Assembly: GCA_002633025.1 (NCBI GenBank)
Contig: NMRB01000036.1
Location: 341,254 to 405,253, forward strand
Length of the DNA stretch: 64,000 nucleotides
From: Notospermus geniculatus
Taxonomy: Eukaryota; Nemertea; Pilidiophora; Heteronemertea; Lineidae
Direction of reading: 5' to 3'
The notes under the pieces were generated by a model. That model was given only the letters and a program-made list of their open reading frames with translations, ran no database searches and was not told the origin of the DNA. The first letter of the stretch is position 1. Each line of letters opens with the position of its first letter. Position numbers and translations under genes: made by a program. Below are positions 46,441 to 58,400 of the stretch, in pieces.

Positions 46441-46630
46441 GGTATCTTATTGTGCCTTACTAGTTCACTTTCATAATTCTATAATTCCAGTATATCAATC
46501 CATGTACACATGTAAGTCAAATGCCACCTGTAAATTTTCATGATTTTTTTCAATTACTGTTTTTATCTTTTGTATCTCTTGTACCTTAAATAGAGGTCTG
46601 AGAATAAAGCATTCACTCATTATTCATTCA
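46440..46630 (+). mobile_element. Possible non-LTR retroelement 3' tail
   Basis: A T-rich segment ends in GTCTGAGAATAAAGCATTC followed by short ATTC/TCATTCA repeats. This is the usual look of a LINE or SINE 3' terminus with a simple-repeat tail. No reverse-transcriptase frame is present. Confidence 0.35.
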
Positions 46631-46700
46631 TGCTCCCTCAGCAAAAATCGGTTCCGTATCACATGAAAAGACAAAAGAAAAGCCTAGTTAGGACATTATA

Positions 46701-46706
46701 TTTATT
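46701..46706 (-). terminator. Poly(A) signal of the coactosin-like gene
   Basis: AATAAA on the minus strand, about 155 bp beyond the stop codon. Confidence 0.55.
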
Positions 46707-46858
46707 ATGATCTAGTACACTGAGGTCTGAGGAGTGATGATTTTGAAATCAAGTTATTTTGCAGGCCAAAATGTTTAATCAAAGTGTTCTTGTATTGTTA
46801 AGCCATAGTGTTCCATATAAGTGCCCCAACCCAAATTTCAGAGTGTTGGTGGTGCCAT

Positions 46859-49034
46859 CTATTTACCGGTCCCGTATGCAGCACCCGAGGCAGCTGCCAG
46901 GATGGGCTTGATTTTATTGAGCTGAACCTCTGAGCTATCATCGGCCAAAATTTCCTTGGCAAATTCCTGAAACAGAATAGCCATGCGATGAATTTGGTCC
47001 TTTCTAAAACAGTATATACCCCAGTATACAAAACAGTATAACACCCTACCGGTGAGGTCGGAAACAACCGAGTCAAGAGATCACAAACTCACCTGCTTTA
47101 AATATGATAATGAGGTCGATTTTCTGCCTCATAACATATGCTAATTAGGGGTCGAAGTTCAAGACAGTGCGGCTTCACACAACTTACCGGCCATAATTGT
47201 TTGACGAAGGCTTTGTCTGTGCTGACCTTGGCCTTTTTTAATGGTGAGACCGATGGGCCTATCCAAGTGATGAAGGCACATTTCCAACTTCCGTCGTCCA
47301 GAATCAATCTTAGATAAGCATACACCCGCTCATCGTCTGCAAGGTGAAAGAGACGTGATGCATTTGAACCGGTGTAAAGTGTCAGACTCATGGTGTTCCC
47401 GATTCTCAATGTTTCCCCTCATTGTAGATTTCACTGTGAAACGAGAGTGACAAATTTCTCCTATCGAAAAGTCATATGGTTTCTTTCGCTGTCGTTTGTA
47501 AGGTAAGACTGAGATTATGGGCAACACCAGCGCCAGAAAAACGTTGTGACAGGAGAATACTGCACTGATTCAGTTGTGACTTTGTTTAAATGGCGTTAAA
47601 GATGCGTTGCCTTTCTTGAAATCTCTTATCTCGCAATTAGGTACCGCATATTCGCCGCAAACCTCAAACTAAATTCGCTACACAGTGGACAGTGTGGATC
47701 TCCGGTTGATCGAAGTCGAATAATGCGAAGTGGGAAATATTCATTTGCAAATCATGCTGATCGGGAACCCAAGGTACAATATTTTAGTACAATATTTTAG
47801 TATAACATTTTAGTACAATATTTTAGTACAATATTTTAGTATAATATTTTAGTACAATATTTTAGTAATAACGCCCTCCGCCATATTCGTTTTTTCATCA
47901 CGTGGGTGCATGCGTTCGAGACTTACTTATAGTGATGAGAGGAATAGCATCCTCCACGTTTTCGCCGGTCTGTGAAAGTACGATCTGCTTGTCACGATCA
48001 CCTCCATACTTCAACACAACCCTGAAATGAAGGCAATACAAAATCCGGCAAATTGAATATTTAAAAGGGAGGCTTGTCATCTTTTATTCAGGCCTAAAGA
48101 AAATGAGAGCGACATGGTTTTGAGAAAAGTGGTTGGTCGGGACTGCCAGTATAACGTTTTTTCCCGTTGATGTTTGGGTATAATGCTTCCACACACAACT
48201 GAATGTGAATGCACCCATATTCAGCTCAAGTAGGGATCAAAATACCCTTGTACAATACGCAGGCGTCCTCCTGACCTCATTATTTTTTGTAGAAAGAATA
48301 AACAGGTTTGACTAAACCACAGTAGACCTAAATTAAATACATGTGGACCCGATATATTTTTTCGTTTTTGTTTACGTTCGCATGTATAGGCCTACTCTCC
48401 CAAATAAGGGTATAGCCGGACAAAGCAGTCGATACAGAAACCTAGGATTTTCCGTGAAAATTTCTAACAACACCCCCCCCCCCCACACACACACACACAC
48501 ACCCGCACACGCGCGCGCGCGCGCACTGCACGGATGCAAACACGCTCACACTGACCACGCCTATGGTTTTCGCGCGCGCGCACTGCACGGACGCAAACAC
48601 GCTCACACTGACCACGCCTATGGTTTTCGCGCGCGCGCACTGCACGGACGCAAACACGCTCACACTGACCACGCCTATGGTTTTCGCGCGCGCGCACTGC
48701 ACGGACGCAAACACGCTCACACTGACCACGCCTATGGTTTTCGGAGACGGCTGCAGGATTGCCTATTTTAATTGGCAAGCTAGGAGTGTCAGTCTCTTCA
48801 TTCAGTCAATTTTTCGAGAAAAAAAACAATTCTGAATATGCTGAATAAGGGCTTACAGGTTGATTGTTGTTTGAAATCTCTGTGGCATATTCAGAATTTT
48901 TTCATCCGAAAGTTTGGAACAGGTTTTTAATTTTTTTGACTAAGTTTTATAACTTACCAGTTTGTTGGATCCATGTCATCTCTCACCTTTTCATAGGCTG
49001 CTCGAACTGAATCAGGATCGACAATCGCGCTCAT
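46859..49034 (-). CDS. COTL1: Coactosin-like F-actin-binding protein, complete, four exons
   Basis: A small ADF-homology protein that binds filamentous actin in the cytoplasm. Coding exons: 48958-49034, 47927-48021, 47188-47336, 46859-46966. All have AG/GT borders and phases agree. The product is 142 residues, the same length as human COTL1. The one ADF-H domain fills most of the protein: RAAYEKVRDD at the start, ILDDGSWKCAFITWIGP in the middle, SPLKKAKVSTDKAFVK, then EFAKEILADD. Lys76 aligns with human Lys75, reported as needed for actin binding. The C-terminal LKKAGG of human COTL1, whose Lys131 is reported to contact 5-lipoxygenase, is LAAASG here, so that partner role is not expected. Intron 1 carries a 57-bp minisatellite and intron 2 a 13-bp repeat. 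The start is the only ATG before the domain. A drebrin- or cofilin-type ADF-H protein is excluded by length and motifs. Confidence 0.95.
47775..47865. repeat. 13-bp tandem repeat, seven units
   Basis: TACAATATTTTAG with TATAATATTTTAG and TATAACATTTTAG variants, in intron 2 of the coactosin-like gene. Confidence 0.92.
48471..48522. repeat. C-run, (CA)n and (CG)n microsatellite
   Basis: An uninterrupted C homopolymer passes into about ten CA dinucleotides and then alternating CG. Alternating purine-pyrimidine tracts like this can adopt Z-DNA. Confidence 0.92.
48515..48744. repeat. 57-bp minisatellite, four units
   Basis: The unit contains GCGCGCGCACTGCACGG, then CAAACACGCTCACACTGACC and ACGCCTATGGTTTTCG. 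Copies begin at spacing of exactly 57 bp and are almost identical. 57 is divisible by three, which keeps several frames open on both strands; these are not genes. It lies in intron 1 of the coactosin-like gene. Confidence 0.95.
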
Positions 49035-49171
49035 CTTCTGAGAATCTCTTTCGCCAAATATAAAGCTGATGAACACCAAACTAGCTGAACAGGACGCGCC
49101 TTTACAAATGCAGGACGGTGTTCACAGGAGTTATTTTATATACCGGTAGGGCCAGGGTTATTATATTATTT

Positions 49172-49560
49172 GGTTTACGGGCACAAAGTTTCTGAGCCCA
49201 GGTACGGAGGACGGAATAAAAATAAAAAAAAACTTAGGTTAAGTTCACTTTTTTCATTTTCAGCTTTAGAATGACAAGTTAGACAAATCGGAGGAAATAA
49301 AAAACCAACTAAATTCTTTATAAATGCCTCTTTTCTGCTTCTTTCCGTCCTTGTTGCTGGGAAATAGTGTTGGTTTTATTTATTTTTAGCTGTCCTGACT
49401 GCTAATCCAAGGTCGGCGAGAATAAAAATGACTCCATTTATTCGTTTTTTTCTTAGAAGACCTCATTTGAACTTCGGAGGCAATAAAAGAAACTGATTTT
49501 CCCAATTTTATTTTTTTTTCGGAATGGCATTTTGCCACGTCGGCGGGCCCGTAAACCAAA
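49172..49560. mobile_element. Candidate TIR element upstream of the coactosin-like gene
   Basis: TTTGGTTTACGGGC near the left end and its complement GCCCGTAAACCAAA at the right enclose about 390 bp rich in GGAATAAAAATAAAA and its complement. No coding frame. Target duplication not resolved. Confidence 0.45.
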
Positions 49561-50202
49561 GAATAAAAAAAGTGTGGCCTAGTCTGCACGGATGAAATGA
49601 CTCTAATCAAGGCACGGCTGACAGCTCGACGAGACACGCAATATATAGGCCTATTGTCCGAAGACATGTGACAGTCTCAAACATAAAATCGCATACATGT
49701 GGCATGCGAAACAGACATTCGTGAACATGTCCTGAAATGAACTTTTTTTATAGGTATCTTGTGGACATTTCTATATATCAGTGCGACAGGTGTGCTGTCA
49801 TGGGTCTGGGCCAGTTCGGGATTAGTAATGGTTAACGTTAACTTTGCGAATTCATCAGATTATATATTGCATTTTTGGTACAAAAAAATAACGTTGTCGT
49901 AAAGTTAACGTTTATCGTTCAGTTTGATTTCTTAAACTCCCAAGGAGGTGAGGCCAGTGAACCTCCATAGCTATCAGAGCATGAATGATCAGCCAATTTT
50001 GTACAGATAATGGACATGGGAAATCAGTCAAAGAATTATACACAATTCGATTTTATTTTCGACTAAGTAATGCAGACGCTGTCTAAGAGCACTAAAGATA
50101 TGTAGTGAGCTATAAAGCGACTTTTACCCTTATCTTAAACCCATCGCTCAGGACAGTTCCATTCTATTACCAAGCCATGAATTGAATATTTTTTCCACCT
50201 AA
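49561..50202. other. No recognised gene
   Basis: Nothing supported. A GTTAACGTTAAC-type palindrome occurs near 49830-49915. Confidence 0.45.
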
Positions 50203-50419
50203 AGCCTGCCGCACACACTGGAACTATCTGCTGAGCAAAAAGTCATTCGAGACCGTTTGCTCAGCAGATAGCTCATCGAAAAATACGCGCACACGCGAGC
50301 TTTCTGCCCCGCGAGGCAAAGAACTCACCGAAATTACGCGCGCACGCGAGCTATCTGCTGAGCAAAAACGGTCTCGAATAACATTTTGCTCAGCAGATAG
50401 CTCCAGTGTGCGGCAGGCT
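50203..50419. mobile_element. 217-bp MITE with TAA target duplication
   Basis: The ends are AGCCTGCCGCACACACTGGA and TCCAGTGTGCGGCAGGCT, near-perfect inverted repeats flanked by TAA on both sides. Inside, CTATCTGCTGAGCAAAA recurs several times in both orientations, so nearly the whole element can fold. No protein-coding capacity. Confidence 0.82.
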
Positions 50420-50422
50420 TAA

Positions 50423-51118
50423 CATCGGTTATCGGTTGCGCCAACTGTCACTCCAACATGATATTGCGGACAAGGAATATGGCCAGGCGGTTATAGGTTT
50501 ACAAAAGAAAGACGTTGTAGGCCTATGTCATCTCTTTCTTTTTCTCCGATTCCATCTGCACCTATATGAAATCATGTACAGTACATTTTTATGGAACAAT
50601 AAACTTTCTGTATTCTGATCTCTAGTCGTTTAGTGCTGTGTTGTCTAGACTGATTCCGCCCTCTGTTCCGCACCACTCCCGTGACGCCACTGTCCATTCC
50701 ACAACTAAATTTCTCGCTGAGAAAGACGTTGGGTGGCGCTGCAGTCGTTACGATTATCTGGAGTCGCAGGAGATCAAAACTACTATGGTGGTGTCCCACT
50801 GGCGACTTTTGCCCACGACAAGGGGCGAATCTGAAGTCTGCGATATTCACTCGACAAGCTGTGATATTTAGCATTGGTAGTGCTTCGCATCCAAGCGAAA
50901 TTCGAAGGTACACAGTCGCGAACTTCGTAGCCAATTGCACGTTGGCGTCCCCAATTCGTAGGCCTACCTTGTCGCACGCTGTCGAAGCTTACCACCAACG
51001 CGAGTGAACAGCTCATTCCGTGCGCGGAAACGCTCGAAAGCATTGTTTTTTCCACGCCGTGACCAACGACGCGGAAACAGTTTCCGCGCACGGAAACGCT
51101 CCAATGGACGGCCGCCCT
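50423..51118. other. No recognised gene
   Basis: No exon supported. At about 51020-51105 GCGCGGAAACGCTC occurs twice around a GC-rich spacer, a small relative of the repeats that follow. Confidence 0.4.
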
Positions 51119-51559
51119 TAAGCTGCTTTTCCACGAGGCGTTTGCGGGCGCGGAATAGGAGGCGGGCACGGGTGGAAAAATTCGAACCAACGTATTTCCT
51201 ATTAGCTGTTTCACCCGCACCCGCTCCCGCCACCGAAACCGCGTCCGCAACGTCTCGTGGAAAAGCAGCCTTAGGCTGCTTTTCCACGAGACGTTTGCGG
51301 ACGCGGAATAGGAGGCGGACGCGGGTAGAAAAGATCGATCCAACGTATTTCCCTTTAGCTGTTTCACCCGCACCCGCGCCCGCCTCCCATTCCGCGCCCG
51401 CAAACGTCTCGTGGAAAAGCAGCCTAAGACGTTTGCGGGCGCGGAATAGGAGGCGGGCGCGGATGCGGGTGAAACAGCTAAAGGGAAATACGTTGGGTCA
51501 ATCTTTTCTACCCGCGTCCGCCTCCTATTCCGCGCCCGCAAACGTCTCGTGGAAAAGCA
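51119..51559. mobile_element. Three adjacent GC-rich foldback elements
   Basis: Three units of about 135-155 bp (51119-51272, 51272-51426, 51426-51559). The first two start AGGCTGCTTTTCCACGAG-like and end CTCGTGGAAAAGCAGCCT. The third has the same right end but lacks the outer left arm, and its core lies in the opposite orientation. Arms carry GTTTGCGGGCGCGGAATAGG and its complement around a core with ACGTATTTCC. The absence of A/T-rich stops makes long open frames on both strands (up to 252 codons), which are artefacts. Confidence 0.82.
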
Positions 51560-51989
51560 AATCTTTTGTTATTTTCCGCCGCTTGCTTCCAAACAATGGG
51601 CGAAGCGTCAAAACGCTCACGCTACCGCTCCCTGACCCCTGGGGTAAGATACCCCAGGAATATGTTATTATATATCAAGTCCCATACCGGTATATACCGT
51701 ATATCATTATATATATATCAAGTCCCATCATATATATCAAGTCCCTGTGAGCGGCAGGGTCCCATTTTGATGAAATTACCCACACACGGACGCCGAGCCT
51801 AAATTTGGAAAATGCCACGGGGTGAATCTCAACTGTGTGACCATAATTTTCAGTATTTTTCAATTTCCCATCCGTCCTCCATATCTTTGGAAGTTCATCA
51901 AGGTGCCCGTCAAATAAAGGAAAAAAGTGTGACCTTTCACGACTGACCGGGAAGAGTGTATAGAGTACTACTACCATGACTACTGACCG
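51560..51989. other. No recognised gene; TATATATC repeats
   Basis: The short direct repeat ATATATATCAAGTCCC occurs around 51673-51745. Nothing else seen. Confidence 0.5.
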
Positions 51990-52266
51990 CAGGCGCGGAT
52001 CCAGGATTTTGGGCAGAGGGGGGTCAGGGCCGCCTTAGGCGGTCGTTTCGGGCGGGCGGCGAAGATCCCCGGCCCGACGGGGGGTCTGGAAAATTTTGAA
52101 ATCTAGAAGGCCGTAGACGCGATTTCCTGGCATCTCAGTATCAAAACAGAAGCTTTATTCTTGCATTTTTTGCTTATTGTCGGAAATTACTGAAAAAAAA
52201 CAATTGGTAGTGGCGAGCAGGGGGGGGGTCACGACCCCCAAAACCCCCCCTCTGGATCCGCGCCTG
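51990..52266. mobile_element. 277-bp MITE with CAGGCGCGGATCCAG termini
   Basis: CAGGCGCGGATCCAG at the left and CTGGATCCGCGCCTG at the right are exact inverted repeats, flanked by GACCG on both sides (possible target duplication). The interior is purine-rich GGGGGG next to each end. Non-coding. Termini of this type are common in animal hAT-like non-autonomous elements (recalled), though the apparent 5-bp flank is shorter than the usual 8 bp. Confidence 0.78.
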
Positions 52267-52319
52267 GACCGGATAAAGCTTTTTTAGGAACGTCCTGTAA
52301 AATAATGGGCGTGACTTGT

Positions 52320-52454
52320 CTACCTTTCCTACGAAAAGATGGCAGCACCGTACAGTGCGCAAATATCCTGCGCAGTCCGAGGTTTAAGTTTGTAAGATGG
52401 CGACCGAAAATTGCATTGGAGTACCCTAGACGGGAAAGTAGGAGGTTTTTCACC
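52320..52454 (+). promoter_or_regulatory. Probable promoter/5' UTR of the Sbf gene with YY1-like sites
   Basis: AAGATGGC occurs at 52336 and 52394, 50-120 bp before the start codon. AAGATGGC is the YY1 core commonly found just downstream of transcription starts in animal housekeeping promoters. No TATA box at the expected place. The exact start site is not visible. Confidence 0.4.
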
Positions 52455-55400
52455 ATGTCCCGCTTGGCTGACTATTTCATGGTCGTGGGGTTTGACCATG
52501 AGAAAGAAAGTGAGTACCTTCGCGACCGAAATTTTCCCGAATGAGCCGCCGAATACGCGTATTACGTGTTTTTATCGTGATAATCAGACGGACCGGTCTG
52601 GCAGCTCCAGTCACAGTCTGTGCTGCTCTGCTGTCTGTCTGCCTGTCTGCTGCACTGCACTGCATGCTCCTGTACACACAGCGTACTTTATTTACAGTAC
52701 GTAGCCAAGGCCTAGGCCAACTGTACAAAGCTACCTGTGACTGGGTACGGATACAGTTGAAGTTAGGGCCTAGTTAGCCTATCTGTAGCGTAGTGCCTAG
52801 GGCAGGCCTATGATGGCATGCCTCCTCATGCATCATCAATCAGGCCTAGTGCTAGGCCTAGGGTAGGCTTAGGCTAGGCCCAGGCCGGGGGGGGGCAGGG
52901 CAGGGCCAGGCCAAGCTGGTGCCGTACCTACCGAGTTAGTAGCTACTGTCTGTGTGTGTGAGCACGGAAGGGCATCTGGCACTGGAGAGTAAATAGTAAA
53001 AGTAGGGCCCAGTCTCCAAGTTTCGGAAACTTCATGTGTAACTTGAAGACTGGGCCCTATTTTTACTATTTACTCTCCAGATGCCCGTGGTGTGAGTAAG
53101 TGTGACATGAGATATGAGTGTAGGCCTATGGTGGACCGTTGCCGTCATACCGTAGCCTTAGGCCCTTGCCCCTAGCTACAATGTATGATAGCCAACATTA
53201 CAATAACAACATAATTAGGGGCCTAGGGCCTATGTGGGGCCTACATGTACAATACATTGGCCTGGAAGTTTTGCATAGGCCTATGCTATAGGCTAGCTAC
53301 CGGTAGGATATCTCTGTCACTGTGGTGTGTGGTGCATTGCGATCGAATTTCAATGTCATTTCATGATGGCTGGAGTACCTAGGCCTACAGGTCAGGAGGG
53401 CCTCCTCTACCAATGTCTACCCCCTGGCCTGGCTCTGAAACTCCGACTGCCAAATGCAATTCTGTAGTGTATGTACCAACCATCAATCATCATGTCACAT
53501 GCCTGGTCACATGCAGACTGGGAGGTTTCAATAATTAATTAGTCAGTTTTGTATGGTGATTGCCATTGAATTAAAAATAAAATGATTAAATTGATGTTCC
53601 AGAAAAAAGTGTCTGTTTCCATGTCATCTGTCAGTTTCAGTCTGGATGTTTGGCATGTTTGATAAAAAGTGGTCGTATGATTGTCAGAGTGATGGTGTGT
53701 ACATATGTAGTCTTTCATTTCAGAATAAATTGTAGTCTTTGAAGATACTCAATAATTATAATGAGTCCAGCAAGCTCTTAAAAAAATACAGTATTTGTGA
53801 GGGGTTGCTGAGTTTTACCCCAAGGCCTACATTTGAGAGATCTACATTTGGGAGATCTGCTCCTTGGTACATGTATGGCACATACACTGCATCTGTCACT
53901 GTGTTGGCTGTTTTATCAAAAATAGTCATCTGTCCAATTGTTCATACATTTGTACAAGGTTTTCCCCTGTGCTGTTGGTCCCACTGTGACTGTCTCTGGT
54001 CATAAGTTGACGGGTAGAGATTAGATTTATCATGAGATACATTAACCTGAAAATCAGGACTGACTATCATTCGTCTTGAGCCCAACACTGTGTGTGTGGG
54101 TTCTATCTCTGATACTGGATTGCAGATAACCAGTGTGGAGGCAAGCATGATTTCATAACCAGGATTTAAAATTGACTCATCCTGTACAGACCGTATGTAT
54201 TGTACATGTATTATTTATTGATAATGATGTTAATTGCAAGCATCGCCAACTCAAACTGATGGCTGCACACATGTATTACTGACTCCTCTTCATATGCTAC
54301 ACGTACGTGGTAATGCCAATTATGCCCTCTTATGGACATGGTGATGCCCGGTTTATTTTACTATTTTTAGAGCATTATGTTTGGCAAATTAATCCATGCT
54401 GGTGGTATGTGAGAAAGAAGGGTTGTGCGGGGTTACATGTACATGTACCTGTACTGTACTCATTGATAGTACTGTCGATATATTTCTTGTTTCCCAAAGT
54501 CATAAAGCATGACCGATTGCATCAGTGCTGCTCTGTTTTCATGCTTATCATATTGATGTAGATCAGAACCTTTACTGTCAAGTGTCATACTTCTCAAACA
54601 TCCACCAGTCCGACGTCTCCAGGCAAGCATCCCAGGGTCCATCGCCAGTGGCTACCATCCTCCCTCTACAAAAATCCCACATCTGCCCCTAGTTCCCTAT
54701 GATTATTCCATCCTCCACCCCGTCATCATCATGTGAAATCATATGGCGGAGTAATTTGATTAGATGATCCTTCATGGCTCCCTTGAAATCAATACCATGT
54801 TGTATCATAGTATTCATACATGTTGTGTGAGAGTACATGTAACTCAGCTCTGTGCTATACTATGGTATTCAGGAATGGGATGTGCAGACTTCGGTCTGAG
54901 GTGGATGTGTTATGTCATTTTGTGATGCTGGGCAATGAATGGCCAGAGCATCATGTGGGAGAATTGGTCGGCCACCAGATGTTGAAAGGTCTATTGTAAA
55001 TCTTTAGGTTGCTGTAAGTGCATTGCAGTGGCCACCAACAACTGGGACAGTTTTAATACTCATACTGTGTTACTGGTTACGAGTTTCTCTTTCTGTCTTT
55101 GGCTTTCTCTCTCCTCCTGAAATGGTTTCTAATAGGTTTGTGTTTCATCTGTTACTTATTACATGTTGGTTGGCTATCTTTAGCAAGGAATGGCATTAAT
55201 TTTACCTTTTGAATACCTGAGGATTGGGAGAAAACCATCATATCCCACCTTGCTTATACTAACTAAACAGCAGGTTTTTGCTGTACAGCAGGATTCATCC
55301 ACTGGAGTAGGATTCTGTTAACTGGGCCTAGTGTTGGGTCCAGCTCAGACATGTTAGGATTGGTCTCATTCTGCCAGTTTTATAAATTGTGCGCATGTAA

Positions 55401-58400
55401 TCTCCTCAACCCAGTACTGAAGGGGCTGTCTGTTCACTCCCAGTTCCTTCAAGAGTCTAACATTCAAGTCTGATGGTGGATTCAAATCTGATATTGCATT
55501 CAAGTCTGATATCGATAGTGCATGAATTCTTTCAAGTCTGATGGTGCATTCAAGTCTGATAGACTATAAAGCATTCGAGTCCGATGGTGCATTCAAGTCT
55601 GATATTGCATTCAGATCTGATAGAGAACTCAAGTCTGATGGTGTACATTCAAGTCCGATGCTTCATTCATTGAAGTCTGATATTGCATTCAAGTCTGATA
55701 GTGCATTCAAGTCTGATGGTGCATTCAAGTCTGATATTGTATTCAAGTCCGATACTGCATTCAAGTTTGATATGCATTCAAGTCTGATAATGCATTCAAG
55801 TCTGATAGTGCTGAGACAGGTTTATACGAACCAATTATTTCCTTCCTTGGCCTTTTTGAACAATTACTCTGTGATAATCCACCTTGTTTTATAGATAAGT
55901 TATGCCCATGATGATGATATTGGTTTGAATGAATAAAATTATCACTACCTGCAGCCATCATGATAAAGGGTGTGGCATACACATGCTGTTGAGCATCTGT
56001 TCTAAACTGTGTTACAAACTGTACATGTCAGCTGAGCTTGTGGCATAGAAACCTCTTGTTCCTTTACCTGACCTGCCAACTCAAGTCGATGTTCATACAA
56101 ATGTACACAGTGTAGTGTATGCTGCTACATGTAGAATACAGGTTGTGGTACATACATGTAATAACACACGAATCGTCGATTGAAGCTACATGCATCTACA
56201 ATCCATAATCCATTCATTCCATCTACACCTTGTGCTCTTGCTTTCAAACACAAAACCTGGAGTACCATGAAAATGCTTCTCCATGAATCAGGTTGCTTTT
56301 TATTCACTTTCACTTTTCAATGCCCACATCAAACAAGTATGGGCAAACGGAAGCAGTTTTTGCTAAACAGAAGGAAAGGGGCTGCTTGAGGCCCACAAGT
56401 TGTAGAATGAGTAGGCCTACACCCAAGCATTTTGAATTCAGCACAGAGACTAATAGTCCATGTACTTGGCATACAACTAGTGAGGAAACCTATACGGGTA
56501 CCTTGGTTTGGCCAGGATTAATGTCACAAAGGCACTGCTCCACCTGAGAGATTGCAAGTTGGCTTTTAGTGGGCAATTCAACCAAAGAAAACTGTGGACA
56601 ATCGTTTGTGCATTGGTGTCAGCATTAATCCCTTAGAAACCAATAAATGGTGAATAGCCCATTGGGAGCCAACTTGCATGAGAAAATTCTCATGTGAAGG
56701 AGCGCCTTTAGTCATAAAGACTAGTAAAAACTTTTACTTCAGAGTTTGTGTCAGGCCTACAGTAGAAAGCGTACATTGTACACTAACCACTGGCTATACA
56801 GTACTTGATCGCAGAAGCAAAAGAAGACAGCAAGGAGAAGACAGGCTGATTGTTTAATTCAGAGCATCTACATGTATTTCAATCAGGCACCACCTGATCA
56901 GCTGGTATTTTGTATATCTGCTCTTGCATTGATTGTGCATGCTCCGTCATGGTTATTTTGAGCCCAAGAATCAGACAGATGGATATCGATTTGAACGAAT
57001 TGAACTCAGCAACTGATTGTATTCAGCACTATGGGACGGTGAATGATGAGTTGAGTCCTGGATGAATTGTGATAAGGACCTATTCATTGCATAGGCCTAT
57101 GACATCAATTTGATGAAATAACACCTTGTACGCCTCTGCCCTGTCCTGCTTCCTGTTTCAACAAGACTTCATGAGCTGTTGTGAGACCCAACTCTACGCA
57201 GATGTTTCAAGTTTCCTGTACCAGTTTCATTCATGCCGGGTGGCGGCGTATTCTTGTAAGGCCATGGGCAATATGTCTGCAATGAAAAAGGTGAATTAGA
57301 CGTAAAAAAGTGCCACCGAGGCCTTCGCAGAAAGTGTTTAATTCATACACTATGGGACTGACAAATTCTTTCCAAGATAAAAAGGGGTTTTCCAAGAAAT
57401 GTAAATCATCATTTGTCTAATTCGAATGGTATCTGTTTGCCTACATTTGGTATCTAGGCCTACCCATCGTTAATGATTTCTCCAGCAAATTGTGATCTAT
57501 CAGTACCGGGTATTTGTCATGGTCATCATTTTACATTCCTCCTTCCCACAGAGGCTGAATTACGCAGTGATGATGTTTGTTTGGCAGTGGCGTGGACAAG
57601 CCTCGATACTACAATGTTACAATGTTAGGCTATGTACGGACAATAGATTGTCTATTTGAATAGAAATTGTCGATGTCAAAAAATGGTCGCAATTGCTGTT
57701 GACTGGTCAATCATTCGAGGAAACCACCTGATGATTTATGGTACCGGTACTCTGACTACATGTACTGTAGGGCACTAGTTGGAACGTGGGTTTGTATCAA
57801 TGGGTGGACACGCTGGAACTGAAATCTTCTCCCTTGTTCGCTCATTTGACTTCCAAAGGTCAACACTTAAAACATCTTACATGTAGTGTAAAATTTCCCT
57901 TATCTTTTGTTTGGAACAATAGTTTAAGGGAAGTTTTACACTTAAGATGTTTTATGCATATGGCCCCTGGTTCTAGGGTTTGGAATCTGATGCCCCACCA
58001 AATCTTGCTGGTTTGCCCCAGTGCCCACATTTGGCTTCTCAGAGTGCTTCCTTTCATCAAAATGTTCAAGACAAAAGCTGCCTCCAAAAATTGCCTCCCC
58101 CATACTGTGAACCCTATGGTTCTCTCTCAGTTGCTTTCCCTGCCATTTTGGCCAGATGGTTCACTTCTGGGTCTGTAGTTACCCTGTGTTAAAAAGGCCT
58201 TTGCTGATTGACAAAATTGCAACGAATGGCAATACATGTACATGTACCTTGGTCTCAACTCAATGAAATCAATCCTTCAACTTTATGAATATGATGCCTG
58301 CTCGGTTGCATCGCCTATCGTGTTCAAAGCCAAAAGTCACCAAGATGGAGCAGGCTGCTTCCTTCAAGAAAAAAGGAAATAATTGTGTATCTTTCTAAAG

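Noticed and set aside
48343-48835. Repeated frames of 90-142 codons on both strands
   Set aside because: Product of the 57-bp minisatellite, whose period is divisible by three; located in the first coactosin intron.
50783-51750. Overlapping frames of 252 (minus) and 248 (plus) codons
   Set aside because: They run through the three GC-rich foldback elements; absence of stops comes from composition, and the translated text is the repeat arms read several times.
55541-55894. 117-codon frame with repeated AFKSDG
   Set aside because: 18-bp minisatellite read in frame, inside an intron.
57786-58178. 130-codon plus-strand frame in Sbf intron 1
   Set aside because: Contains an inverted repeat and no domain features; the true Sbf exons on either side join in phase without it.
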